NCBI GenBank assembly: GCA_009827225.1
Contig: WUAI01000001.1
Coordinates: 62,001 to 126,000, forward strand
Direction: 5' to 3'
DNA from: Flavobacteriaceae bacterium
Lineage (GTDB): Bacteria > Bacteroidota > Bacteroidia > Flavobacteriales > Flavobacteriaceae
Length of the DNA: 64,000 bases
Under the pieces are notes generated by a model. It was not told where the DNA came from. It did not search any database and worked only from the letters and a program-made list of their open reading frames with translations. The stretch's first letter is position 1, and every line of letters begins with the position of its first letter. Made by a program: the position numbers and the translations under genes. This document shows positions 33,094 through 41,750 of the stretch, piece after piece.

Positions 33094-33671
33094 AGGTCTG
33101 GGGATAAGGTTAAAGTTCTCAATTTTTGAATGCAGCGGTACTTCTTATTTCGGGCCGAAGCCGCTCCGATGTTATACAATTGAGCGATGTCATTCATGGA
33201 CTTTTTCTGAAAATAAAACACTTCCAGCAACTTTTTGCATTCGTCTCCCAACTTCCTGAAAGCGCGCATTGTCGATTCCATGCGGGTATCCATTTCAATC
33301 GGGTCTCGTAGATCGGAATCTTGATTGGCAGTGCCGGTCATAGGGGTCTCGGAATCCAAATGTGCAGTATTCTTATATTCAGACGACCGAAGATGATCTC
33401 TCCATTTGTTTTTGGCGATGGTGTACAAATATCCTTGCAAGGCCGTTTCGTTTTTAGGGACGAACCGGTTGGCTTTTATATTTTGATACATGGCCAGAAA
33501 AGCCTCTTGATATAAATCTTTCGCCTGGGGCATGGTTCCGTTATTTTTCAGAATAAAAATTTGAACTTTTGGAAAATTTTCCTGGTACAAACTTTTGAGT
33601 ACTGCCGGGTCATTCTTCTTTATAGAATTTACCAGTGATAATTGTTTATTTATTTCGGTGACCTTCCCCAT
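33090..33671 (-). CDS. ECF RNA polymerase sigma factor
   Basis: A 193-residue sigma-70 family protein of the ECF class. The region 2 helices contain DLYQEAFLAMYQNI and GYLYTIAKNKWRDHLR; region 4 has the CKKLLEVFYFQKKSMNDIAQLYNI helix-turn-helix (split here for reading). A longer-than-usual linker with acidic residues separates them. It is the first gene of the sigma/TPR/CHAT/subtilase set and overlaps the next gene by 4 bp. It presumably drives its own operon when released from the membrane partner. No TAnnTTTG box was found upstream, consistent with an alternative-sigma promoter. Confidence 0.9.
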   Translation of the reverse strand: MGKVTEINKQLSLVNSIKKNDPAVLKSLYQENFPKVQIFILKNNGTMPQAKDLYQEAFLAMYQNIKANRFVPKNETALQGYLYTIAKNKWRDHLRSSEYKNTAHLDSETPMTGTANQDSDLRDPIEMDTRMESTMRAFRKLGDECKKLLEVFYFQKKSMNDIAQLYNIGAASARNKKYRCIQKLRTLTLSPDL

Positions 33672-33774
33672 CGTAAGTAGATAAGGGAAAGTTACATATT
33701 TTTTTGATTAAGTTTTGTTCAACACTTTTGATTGTACATCGATACTTTTGTAAAATGTCATCACGATGATGTAA

Positions 33775-33803
33775 TTGTTTCGATAGGTACTTTTGTATCT
33801 TTG
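33775..33803 (+). promoter_or_regulatory. Promoter of mvaD
   Basis: TTG at 33775-33777 and TATCTTTG at 33796-33803 (exact TAnnTTTG) with an 18-bp spacer. The box ends only 4 nt before the ATG at 33808, so the transcript from it would be almost leaderless. A second box, TACTTTTG at 33788-33795, directly precedes it and would give a short leader. Confidence 0.6.
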
Positions 33804-33807
33804 GGCA

Positions 33808-34905
33808 ATGATGAAAACTATGGTCGAATCGCAATTCATCCCTGATCCATATACCCATTATCCCGAAACAGGTAGTGTGTCCTGGCAATCCCCGAGTAAT
33901 ATCGCATTGGTGAAATACTGGGGAAAATATGGAGAACAACTTCCGGAGAATACATCCGTTAGTTTTACCCTGTCCCATTGCCGGACGATCACATCGCTTC
34001 AATTTGAGCAGAAGGAAACCGACGAATTCGACTTCATAGTGTTATTGGATGGTAAGCCGAAGGATGAATTTAAACCCAAGATCCAACAGTTCTTCGAACG
34101 GGTAGAATCGTATCTTCCTTTTCTTCGGAAATATAAATTTACCATAGAAACTTCGAACAGTTTTCCACATAGTAGCGGGATCGCCTCTTCCGCCAGCGGA
34201 ATGAGTGCTCTGGCATGTTGCCTGATGGAAATGGAACAAAGCATGTTATCGTCTCAAATTTCAGAAATGGACTTTAACCGCAAAGCGTCCTTCCTGGCAC
34301 GACTTGGCTCGGGGAGCGCCAGCCGAAGTGTTGAAGGTCCGTTGGTGGTATGGGGGGAACATGATGGCATCCAAGGTAGTTCTAATTTGTTTGGTGTGTC
34401 TTATCCATTTGATGTACACGAAAATTTCAGAAATTATCAGGATACGATATTGTTGGTAGACAAAGGTGAAAAGGTAGTGAGCAGCACAGCGGGTCATAAC
34501 TTAATGCATGGACACCCTTATGCCGCAAATCGTTTCAAAGAAGCCAACGATAATATTTCGAAAATCAAAGAAGTGTTAGCATCCGGGGATATGTCCCGAT
34601 TTATAGAAATAGTGGAATCGGAAGCGCTGCAGTTGCATGCTATGATGATGACTTCGCTGCCCTATTTCATACTTATGAAGCCAAACACCCTTGAGATCAT
34701 TCAAAGGATTTGGAAGTACAGGAAGGACGAAAACAGCATTATTTGTTTTACGCTTGATGCCGGTGCCAATGTACATGTCTTATATCCGGAGTCCGAAAAG
34801 GAACAAGTGCAGGCCTTTATTGCCAGCGAATTAGCTGAATACTGCAAAAATGGAGAATATATCCACGACCGTGTTGGACTTGGAGCAAGTGCTATTTCCG
34901 ATTAA
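33808..34905 (+). CDS. mvaD: Diphosphomevalonate decarboxylase
   Basis: A 365-residue GHMP-superfamily enzyme of the mevalonate route, making isopentenyl diphosphate by ATP-dependent decarboxylation in the cytoplasm. Family motifs: SNIALVKYWGKYGEQLPENT at the N-terminus, the phosphate loop PHSSGIASSASGMSA, the motif SGSASRSVEG, and TLDAGANVHVL with the expected catalytic Asp, so it should be a true decarboxylase rather than a kinase. The ATG at 33808 directly follows the promoter box; ATGs at 33811 and 33820 are alternatives. It converges with the T9SS protein gene (4-bp overlap) and is followed, after that gene, by mevalonate kinase. Confidence 0.92.
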   Translation: MMKTMVESQFIPDPYTHYPETGSVSWQSPSNIALVKYWGKYGEQLPENTSVSFTLSHCRTITSLQFEQKETDEFDFIVLLDGKPKDEFKPKIQQFFERVESYLPFLRKYKFTIETSNSFPHSSGIASSASGMSALACCLMEMEQSMLSSQISEMDFNRKASFLARLGSGSASRSVEGPLVVWGEHDGIQGSSNLFGVSYPFDVHENFRNYQDTILLVDKGEKVVSSTAGHNLMHGHPYAANRFKEANDNISKIKEVLASGDMSRFIEIVESEALQLHAMMMTSLPYFILMKPNTLEIIQRIWKYRKDENSIICFTLDAGANVHVLYPESEKEQVQAFIASELAEYCKNGEYIHDRVGLGASAISD

Positions 34906-36281
34906 TTCAGAATTATTTTAGTGGTCGCGATGATCTTTCCGTCCGATTTGAGTTCAGCGAAATAAATTCCTGAAGGTAGATCACCTCTTTCAAATGTGTT
35001 TGTTCGGGAAATTTCTGCTACCTGCAATACCCGCTGGCCCAGGAAATTGAATATTTCAAGTGATACCGGTCCACTGGTAACCATTTCCGAAGAAAAAACA
35101 AAACGAGTATTGTCATCTACGGGATTGGGATAGGCGTAAAACTCATTATTAGTATCAAAATCATCATTCCCCAGTAATTCGAACACATATTCAAGGATCA
35201 CAGCATTGGATTCGCAAATTATATCGAATACATATCGAATATTACCGTTGTATTCTGAGTAAACCTGTGTAGGGAGGGCGCAGCTATTTATGCCATTGGC
35301 CGCGGTTAGAATGATAAATTGATCTCCTATCACCAAATCATTGGTGTTTACATTGACCAGCATAAACCCTTCAATATTCGGACTTCCGGTAACTTCAATT
35401 CGATCGTAATCTCCTTCCGTGGTGCTATCAATATCAATCTCGATAATAGATGCCGATGAAGTCATAAAATTATTAATGAAGTGCAATGTCCCTACTCCTG
35501 AAGTTCCCGGTGCAATACTGGCTGTATTGGTGAAATTGGCTGTAATGTCAAAAAAGCCTTCACCTCTCATTATTCCGGGCGAAGCGTTATCAAGATTAAT
35601 ATTTCCTCCTAGGATAAGAAAGGTTTGATTCTCTTGCACCTCCATTATTCCGGTGTTGTTAATATCTAGAATAAGATAAAAGTTTCCGTTCGGATTGGTC
35701 CCATCCGGAATCTTTCGAAGTATGCCCTCGTTGTTTAAAGTCGCAGAAGTGCCCTGGTTTAAGAACCCGCCAACACTGGCAATATCGATGGTAGCACCTT
35801 CGGCATTATTGATGACCGTACCATCCTTGACAAGAATTTGGTTACAAAGTTCGACTAAAAACTCATAGTTGTTATTGATGGTGATGTTGCTAATCTCCTT
35901 CATAGCAAAGCTCTCCAATTTAAATAGTCCGGCGTTTTGGATGGTTCCCCCTCCCGAAATAACCCCGGAAGTAAAGAAAACAGAAGAGATTTGAGGGATG
36001 ATTAAATCGCCCGAAAGAGTAAGATCATTCGAAATTGTAAAATGAACAGCGCCTTCCAATTCAATATCTAGCGCGGCAGCGGGACCGTCAGAAATCTCAA
36101 CATTAAATCCGTCTTGAATAAATACAGTACTGGAAGCATCGGGAACGGTTCCGGCATCCCAGTTTGCGGTGTTGAACCAATTATCGTCACCTCCGTTACC
36201 CGTCCAGAAATGACTTTGACCTTGAATGACCCCATAGACAAACAGCAATGTCCATGACAAAATAAGCGTGGTGGTTTTCAT
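34902..36281 (-). CDS. T9SS-secreted beta-helix-like protein
   Basis: A 459-residue exported protein: signal peptide at 1-22, then an N-terminal module FWTGNGGDDNWFNTANWD as found in autotransporter-like and surface proteins, a beta-solenoid-like region rich in N, G, I and T (about 45-340), and a C-terminal type IX sorting domain (AYPNPVDDNTRFVF, DLPSGIYFAELKSDGK). It is likely surface-bound; no catalytic motif is visible. It sits inside the mevalonate gene row on the opposite strand: its last 4 bp overlap the 3' end of mvaD and it is divergent from mevalonate kinase across 157 bp. Confidence 0.85.
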   Translation of the reverse strand: MKTTTLILSWTLLFVYGVIQGQSHFWTGNGGDDNWFNTANWDAGTVPDASSTVFIQDGFNVEISDGPAAALDIELEGAVHFTISNDLTLSGDLIIPQISSVFFTSGVISGGGTIQNAGLFKLESFAMKEISNITINNNYEFLVELCNQILVKDGTVINNAEGATIDIASVGGFLNQGTSATLNNEGILRKIPDGTNPNGNFYLILDINNTGIMEVQENQTFLILGGNINLDNASPGIMRGEGFFDITANFTNTASIAPGTSGVGTLHFINNFMTSSASIIEIDIDSTTEGDYDRIEVTGSPNIEGFMLVNVNTNDLVIGDQFIILTAANGINSCALPTQVYSEYNGNIRYVFDIICESNAVILEYVFELLGNDDFDTNNEFYAYPNPVDDNTRFVFSSEMVTSGPVSLEIFNFLGQRVLQVAEISRTNTFERGDLPSGIYFAELKSDGKIIATTKIILN

Positions 36282-36438
36282 AGCGGTGCGGTTGTTTTAA
36301 CGTCAAGTTACGAAAAATCAAGGGATTACCGTATTTTAAGTATTTTTTGAGAATTCGGTATTCTAATATGTTGTAAGTTTGTACTGAAACGGTGAGGTAT
36401 GCTAAAAATTCCTACCTTTACCTAGCAAAAGGAAATAT

Positions 36439-37377
36439 ATGCGCGGTCCCCTTTTCTATTCAAAAATTTTGCTCTTTGGTGAATACGGAATCATCAAAGA
36501 TTCAAAAGGCCTCTCTATCCCTTATAACTTCTACAACGGTGCATTGAAAATCGACGAGCACAAAACCATTGCGACTAAAAAGTCCAATGATAGCTTGATT
36601 CGTTTTGCACAGTATCTTGAAAACGTACAACGGAATAATCCAGAGCTCGTAACATTTGATCTGGATAAGTTGAAGAGTGATGTGGAAAATGGCCTTTATT
36701 TTGATTCCAGTATCCCACAGGGATATGGAGTGGGAAGTAGTGGTGCGCTGGTTGCAGCGGTTTATGATCAATATGCCAGTGATAAGATCACGGTGCTGGA
36801 AAACCTAACAAGGGATAAGCTGCTTAAGCTGAAGCATATTTTTGCTGAAATGGAATCTTTCTTCCATGGAAAATCTTCGGGATTGGATCCATTGAACAGT
36901 TACCTGAGCCTTCCGATACTTATTAACTCCAAGGACAATATTGAACCTGCTGGAATTCCTTCCCAGGCAACAGATGGCCAGGGCGCAGTGTTTTTATTGG
37001 ATAGTGGAACCACAGGAGAAACTGCTCCGATGGTTCGGATCTTTATGGAAAACATGAAGAAAGAAGGTTTCCGAAATATGTTGAAAGACCAGTTCGTTAA
37101 ACACACCGATGCCTGTGTGGATGATTTTCTAAAAGGCGATGTAAAATCTCTTTTCAAGAATATAAAGCACTTATCTAAAGTGGTGTTGGATAATTTCAAG
37201 CCTATGATCCCGGAAGAGTTCCACACACTCTGGAAAAAGGGAATCGAGTCCAATGCCTATTATTTGAAATTATGTGGCTCCGGTGGAGGCGGTTATATGT
37301 TGGGCTTTACCGAGGACTTCGAGAGAGCTCAAAAAGAGCTGGATGGCTACAAACTTGAGGTAGTCTATAATTTCTAG
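36439..37377 (+). CDS. mvk: Mevalonate kinase (GHMP kinase)
   Basis: A 312-residue GHMP kinase that phosphorylates mevalonate, the step feeding the decarboxylase branch of isoprenoid synthesis. The N-terminus SKILLFGEYGIIKDSKGLS, the ATP loop PQGYGVGSSGALVAAVYD and the C-terminal Gly-rich motif LCGSGGGGYMLGF match the family. A near-consensus -7 box (TACCTTTA) lies 19 nt before the ATG. With mvaD and the downstream UbiA gene it forms a split mevalonate/isoprenoid gene row. Phosphomevalonate kinase is not in the window. Confidence 0.9.
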   Translation: MRGPLFYSKILLFGEYGIIKDSKGLSIPYNFYNGALKIDEHKTIATKKSNDSLIRFAQYLENVQRNNPELVTFDLDKLKSDVENGLYFDSSIPQGYGVGSSGALVAAVYDQYASDKITVLENLTRDKLLKLKHIFAEMESFFHGKSSGLDPLNSYLSLPILINSKDNIEPAGIPSQATDGQGAVFLLDSGTTGETAPMVRIFMENMKKEGFRNMLKDQFVKHTDACVDDFLKGDVKSLFKNIKHLSKVVLDNFKPMIPEEFHTLWKKGIESNAYYLKLCGSGGGGYMLGFTEDFERAQKELDGYKLEVVYNF

Positions 37378-37426
37378 ACATCTTTTCTAATTATCTTATT
37401 TTCGCATTGTCAACAAGCGAAACCCT

Positions 37427-38875
37427 ATGCTGTTTAATTCGATAGAATTTGCACTTTTTTTACCTGTTGTTTTTGTCCTCTATTGGTTTGTTACCCAGAA
37501 GGGTCTAAGGCTACAGAATGCACTATTAATTGCGGCAAGTTATTTTTTCTACGCCTGGTGGGACTGGAGATTTCTGGGATTGATCGTTTTTAGTTCCAGT
37601 TTGGACTTTTGGGTAGGATTGCGACTGGCAAAAACCAACAAACTCAATTCGAGAAAGGGCTTGTTATTGCTAAGTATATTGGTAAATCTCGGGTTTCTCG
37701 GTTTTTTCAAGTATTTCAATTTTTTTGCTGAAAGTTTCGCTGATGCCTTTACTTTGTTAGGCAAGACCATGGATCCGGCCCGCCTGGAAATCATTCTTCC
37801 TGTTGGAATCAGTTTTTACACCTTTCAGACCCTCAGTTATACCATCGATGTGTATCGAAGGAAAATGGAACCTACTAAAGATGTCCTTTCATTTTTTGCC
37901 TTTGTTTCCTTTTTTCCTCAATTGGTGGCGGGGCCTATTGAAAGGGCCACAAATTTACTCCCACAATTTGACAAAGAAAGGTCCTTCGAATATTCCGCTG
38001 CCGTGAATGGATTGCGCCAGGTATTATGGGGCCTTTTTAAAAAGGTGGTGATCGCCGATAATTGCGCTGAAATCGTGGATATGGCATTCGCGGATCCGTC
38101 CGGACATTCCGGGAGCAACCTTTTGATCGGGGTATTGTTCTTTTCCTTTCAGATATACGGTGACTTTTCGGGATATTCAGATATGGCCATAGGAATGGCT
38201 CGCCTCTTTGGTTTTAACCTAAAAAAGAACTTTGCGTTTCCGTACTTCTCCCGGAATATTGGTGAATTTTGGAGGCGTTGGCATATTTCACTTTCTACCT
38301 GGTTTCGAGATTATTTATACATCCCACTGGGTGGAAGTCGAGGCAGCAGAGTGATGCAAATAAGAAATGTTCTCATTGTATTTTTAGTGAGCGGATTTTG
38401 GCATGGTGCCAACTGGACGTTCATTGTTTGGGGAGGGGTGCATGCTCTTTATTTTATACCATTGGTACTACTGAATAGAAATCGTAGGTATTTAAAGGAT
38501 ATCACTAATACCAAAACGATAACCTGGTTTAAAACCGGAACCCAGATACTGGTCACCTTTGGGCTTGTTACCCTGGCCTGGATATTTTTCAGAGCGGAGA
38601 CCCTAACACATTCCATAGAATATTTTGAGGGATTATTTTCGTCAAGCTTATGGGAAGTACCCACCATTATTAACGATCTGAGCTCTAAACTGCTTGTTGG
38701 TTTTATTTTGTTTTTTATTGGAATTGAGTGGTGGGGAAGGAGAGACGAATATGCGATTGAAACGCTTTGGGTAGATAAACCAAAATGGTTTCAATTTGGG
38801 TTTTACTATTCCTTAACAATGATTGTGTTTTTATTTGGAGGGAAAGCGCAGGAATTTATTTATTTTCAATTTTGA
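37427..38875 (+). CDS. MBOAT family O-acyltransferase (AlgI/DltB-like)
   Basis: A 482-residue polytopic membrane protein with about 10-12 hydrophobic segments. The MBOAT signatures are present: FWRRWHISLSTWFRDYLYIP with the first conserved His, and VSGFWHGANWTFIVWG with the presumed catalytic His. These proteins move acyl (usually acetyl) groups across the inner membrane onto a surface glycan. The next gene, one base after the stop, encodes an SGNH-type partner, the usual pairing of AlgI/DltB systems. No alginate, teichoic acid or cellulose genes are adjacent, so the acceptor is unknown. Confidence 0.92.
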   Translation: MLFNSIEFALFLPVVFVLYWFVTQKGLRLQNALLIAASYFFYAWWDWRFLGLIVFSSSLDFWVGLRLAKTNKLNSRKGLLLLSILVNLGFLGFFKYFNFFAESFADAFTLLGKTMDPARLEIILPVGISFYTFQTLSYTIDVYRRKMEPTKDVLSFFAFVSFFPQLVAGPIERATNLLPQFDKERSFEYSAAVNGLRQVLWGLFKKVVIADNCAEIVDMAFADPSGHSGSNLLIGVLFFSFQIYGDFSGYSDMAIGMARLFGFNLKKNFAFPYFSRNIGEFWRRWHISLSTWFRDYLYIPLGGSRGSRVMQIRNVLIVFLVSGFWHGANWTFIVWGGVHALYFIPLVLLNRNRRYLKDITNTKTITWFKTGTQILVTFGLVTLAWIFFRAETLTHSIEYFEGLFSSSLWEVPTIINDLSSKLLVGFILFFIGIEWWGRRDEYAIETLWVDKPKWFQFGFYYSLTMIVFLFGGKAQEFIYFQF

Positions 38876-38876
38876 T

Positions 38877-39806
38877 ATGAAGAAGTTTTTAAAGTTGAGT
38901 GCATTATTTCTGGTATTGGTTCTGGTTGCCATTGTTGCGGTATTCTTCCAAGCTGATGGGTATTCGGATCCTTTTTATATGCGCGTGGCTACGCCGAAAC
39001 AGAATTCTTTAATCCTTGGAAATTCCAAAGCGGCTCAGGGATTACAACCTGAAGTGATAAATAGTTTTTCTAAGGCAGATCCGGTCTTCAATTATTCTTT
39101 TAGTATGGTACATAGCCCATATGGCCCTACTTATCTGAACAGTATTAAAAGGAAGCTTTCAGAAGAAAACGAAACACCGGGAGTATTTATATTAACGGTG
39201 GATCCATGGAGTATCAGTGCTCCGGGATCGGATCCAGATAATGAAGATTTATTTCCGGAAAACGAAAGCTTTTTGAATGCACTTACCAATGTTTCTACCC
39301 GACCTAACTTTCCATATCTACTTTCACATTATAAAAACAGTTATGCCAAAATCCTTCAAAAGGATACGACGGCATTCTTGCATGATGACGGATGGTTGGA
39401 GATCAAAATAAACATGGAGGAAGCTGTGGTGAACAATCGTATCTCTGAGAAGGTAACCGATTTCGGCAAGAAAATGTTAGAGTATCAATTATCTGAAACC
39501 AGATTATCATATCTTTATGAGACCATAGATTATCTAAAACAGAGGGGGAAGGTGTATTTGGTAATCATGCCGGTTCATCCTGAAATACGACACATAGAAG
39601 AAATGTATATGCCGGATTTCGATGGGATCATCCGGAAAATGGCTCAGGAAGTAACAGTACCATTATTTGATATGACCCGGGGTAGTGAACGATTTACGTT
39701 TACCGATGGACTCCATCTCGCACCGGAATCGGGTTACGAGGTCTCGTATAAAGTAGGTAACTGGATCGAGCGAATCGTGAGACGAAATCCAAATTCCATC
39801 TATTAA
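38877..39806 (+). CDS. SGNH-hydrolase-like periplasmic partner of the MBOAT protein
   Basis: A 309-residue protein with one N-terminal membrane anchor (about residues 5-24) and an SGNH-type fold: block I is LILGNSKAAQGLQP, where GNS replaces the common GDS, and the final block is FTDGLHLAPESGY with Asp and His of the triad. DltD, AlgX and similar proteins complete the acyl transfer started by MBOAT proteins. I start it at the ATG at 38877, one base after the MBOAT stop; an in-frame ATG at 38823 lies inside the upstream gene and would hide the membrane anchor. The acceptor is unknown. Confidence 0.8.
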   Translation: MKKFLKLSALFLVLVLVAIVAVFFQADGYSDPFYMRVATPKQNSLILGNSKAAQGLQPEVINSFSKADPVFNYSFSMVHSPYGPTYLNSIKRKLSEENETPGVFILTVDPWSISAPGSDPDNEDLFPENESFLNALTNVSTRPNFPYLLSHYKNSYAKILQKDTTAFLHDDGWLEIKINMEEAVVNNRISEKVTDFGKKMLEYQLSETRLSYLYETIDYLKQRGKVYLVIMPVHPEIRHIEEMYMPDFDGIIRKMAQEVTVPLFDMTRGSERFTFTDGLHLAPESGYEVSYKVGNWIERIVRRNPNSIY

Positions 39807-39817
39807 AATAAATTCTT

Positions 39818-40723
39818 GTGTTAGGAAGAAGGCAAAAATATATACTGTTAAAGTTTTTCAGCCTTTTTTCCGTGGTTCGGGGCTACAATATCCTGATTAT
39901 TGTAGTGGCTCAATACCTTACTTCTGTATATATCCTGGCTCCGGATTTACCTCTACGGAAAGTTCTTTTCGATATCAATCTTTTAATGCTGGTGTTGGCT
40001 TCCTCTTCCGCCATTGCTGCAGGATATATCATCAATAGTTTTTACGATAGTGAGAAGGATTTGATAAACAGGCCTACCAAAACCATGATCGACCGTTTGG
40101 TGAGCCAGAATACAAAGCTCTCTGCCTACTTTACCTTGAATTTTATCTCGGTAATATTTGCCAGTTATGTATCGTTTCGGGCGGTGTTGTTTTTCTCGTT
40201 GTATATTTTCGGAATTTGGTTCTATTCCCATAAATTGAAAAAATATCTTTTCGTAGGGAATATCACGGCGGCGGTGTTGGCCGTAATTCCATTTTTTGCG
40301 GTATTCATCTATTACAAGAACTTCGACCTGGTCATTTTTGTGCATGCCACCTTCCTGTTTTTACTGATCTCCATGCGGGAGGTAGTAAAAGATTTAGAAA
40401 ACCTCAAAGGGGATCTTGCACAGAACTATCAAACCATTCCTGTAGTATATGGAGAGAAGACGGCCAAGAATATGCTCACTCTACTGAGTGTGCTCACCCT
40501 GGTGCCTACCGTGCTGTTGATCATGAAGTTTCCTATAGGCTATATGAAGTATTATTTCTTCGGAAGTATTTTCGGGCTCTGTTGCTTCGTGGTGATCTTA
40601 TGGAAATCGAACCGTAAGCTCCATTATATAATCCTGCACAATATTCTAAAACTCATCATTGTGATTGGGGTATTTAGCATTGTTTTGATCAATGTCGACC
40701 TCGTTTTAAAACGCCTCTTATAA
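39818..40723 (+). CDS. UbiA family prenyltransferase
   Basis: A 301-residue membrane prenyltransferase with about eight or nine helices. The first Asp-rich motif is NSFYDSEKDLINRP (N/DxxxD type), binding Mg and the prenyl diphosphate; the second is MREVVKDLENLKGD. Flavobacterial homologs in this gene neighbourhood are often annotated as geranylgeranylglycerol-phosphate or related transferases, but menaquinone, haem O or lipid targets cannot be separated by eye. It begins with GTG at 39818, 11 bp after the SGNH gene. It fits the mevalonate row as a user of the prenyl diphosphates. Confidence 0.85.
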   Translation: MLGRRQKYILLKFFSLFSVVRGYNILIIVVAQYLTSVYILAPDLPLRKVLFDINLLMLVLASSSAIAAGYIINSFYDSEKDLINRPTKTMIDRLVSQNTKLSAYFTLNFISVIFASYVSFRAVLFFSLYIFGIWFYSHKLKKYLFVGNITAAVLAVIPFFAVFIYYKNFDLVIFVHATFLFLLISMREVVKDLENLKGDLAQNYQTIPVVYGEKTAKNMLTLLSVLTLVPTVLLIMKFPIGYMKYYFFGSIFGLCCFVVILWKSNRKLHYIILHNILKLIIVIGVFSIVLINVDLVLKRLL

Positions 40724-40731
40724 AAATAAAT

Positions 40732-41688
40732 ATGAAAAAGAAAGATCGCTTAAAAGTAGCCATGTGTCAGATTGCCCCAATTTGGTTGGATAAATCTGAA
40801 ACACTGAAGAAAATAACAAAATATGTAAAATTAGCGGGTAAGGAGGAAGCCGATTTGATCGTTTTTGGTGAAGGTGTTTTGCCGGGTTATCCTTTTTGGC
40901 TGGCCTTGACCAATGGTGCCGAATGGAATACTAAAGTAAATAAGGAATTACATGCCCATTACGTGAAAAATGCAGTATGCATTGAAGATGGTGACCTTGA
41001 CGAGCTTTGCAAATTGGCTAAAAAACTTTCTTTAGCTATCTTCCTTGGAGTCATTGAACGGCCCAAGGATAGGGGCGGGCATAGCATATACGCTTCATTG
41101 GTATACATTTCAGAAAAAGGAAAGATTGGATCGGTACATCGCAAGCTGCAGCCCACTTATGACGAGCGTCTCACCTGGTCGCCAGGGGACGGACATGGAC
41201 TGCAGGTGCATCCTCTCAAAAGATTCACCCTCGGCGGATTGAACTGTTGGGAAAACTGGATGCCGCTGCCAAGAGCTTCGCTCTACGCGCAGGGCGAAGA
41301 CCTGCACGTGGCCGTATGGCCAGGCAGCGACCACAACACCCGGGACATCACCCGATTTATTGCCAGGGAATCCCGCAGCTATGTTGTGTCTGTCTCTGCT
41401 TTGATGCGCCTGGAGGATTTTCCACAGAAAACACCACATTTGGAAAAAATCTTTGAAAAAGCACCTAAGGTCCTTGCCAATGGAGGCAGCTGTATAGCCG
41501 GTCCCGATGGAGAATGGATCATGGAACCCATTCTTCATGAAGAGGGAAATTTTTATTGCGAGATCGATTACAATAAAGTACTGGAAGAACGCCAGAATTT
41601 TGATCCGGTAGGTCATTATTCCCGTCCCGATGTCACGCAACTGATCGTAAATCGAGAACGGCAATCAACCTTGAAGATCGAGGATTAA
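40732..41688 (+). CDS. Nitrilase / carbon-nitrogen hydrolase
   Basis: A 318-residue nitrilase-superfamily enzyme with the full Glu-Lys-Cys triad: Glu in VFGEGVLPGYPFW, Lys in HRKLQPTYDER, and Cys in GGLNCWENWMPLPR. The CWEN and PGYPFW context matches true nitrilases (nitrile to acid and ammonia) more than amidases. Cytoplasmic. It follows the UbiA gene by 8 bp although nitrilases have no known role in prenyl metabolism. A central segment (about 41180-41420) is clearly more GC-rich than the rest of the gene, with 40 G/C of 60 bases at 41281-41340 by count. Confidence 0.93.
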   Translation: MKKKDRLKVAMCQIAPIWLDKSETLKKITKYVKLAGKEEADLIVFGEGVLPGYPFWLALTNGAEWNTKVNKELHAHYVKNAVCIEDGDLDELCKLAKKLSLAIFLGVIERPKDRGGHSIYASLVYISEKGKIGSVHRKLQPTYDERLTWSPGDGHGLQVHPLKRFTLGGLNCWENWMPLPRASLYAQGEDLHVAVWPGSDHNTRDITRFIARESRSYVVSVSALMRLEDFPQKTPHLEKIFEKAPKVLANGGSCIAGPDGEWIMEPILHEEGNFYCEIDYNKVLEERQNFDPVGHYSRPDVTQLIVNRERQSTLKIED

Positions 41689-41727
41689 TCTTTTTAAATT
41701 AACGGTTATCGTTCCATATTGAAATTC

Positions 41728-41735
41728 TATCTTTG
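41728..41735 (+). promoter_or_regulatory. Predicted -7 box of the pseudouridine-synthase-like gene
   Basis: TATCTTTG matches TAnnTTTG exactly, 15 nt upstream of the ATG at 41751, giving a very short leader. No convincing -33 element is seen at the right distance. The box suggests this gene is transcribed independently of the nitrilase. Confidence 0.5.
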
Positions 41736-41750
41736 CAAAAATTTTCAAAA

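Noticed and set aside
33646-34002. A minus-strand frame reaching from the sigma gene region into mvaD
   Set aside because: It covers the mvaD promoter and start on the wrong strand, and the sigma factor has a normal N-terminus at 33671.
41110-41664. A 184-codon open frame on the minus strand opposite the nitrilase gene
   Set aside because: It is antisense to an intact nitrilase with all catalytic residues, has no recognisable domain, and is kept open by the GC-rich composition of that segment.
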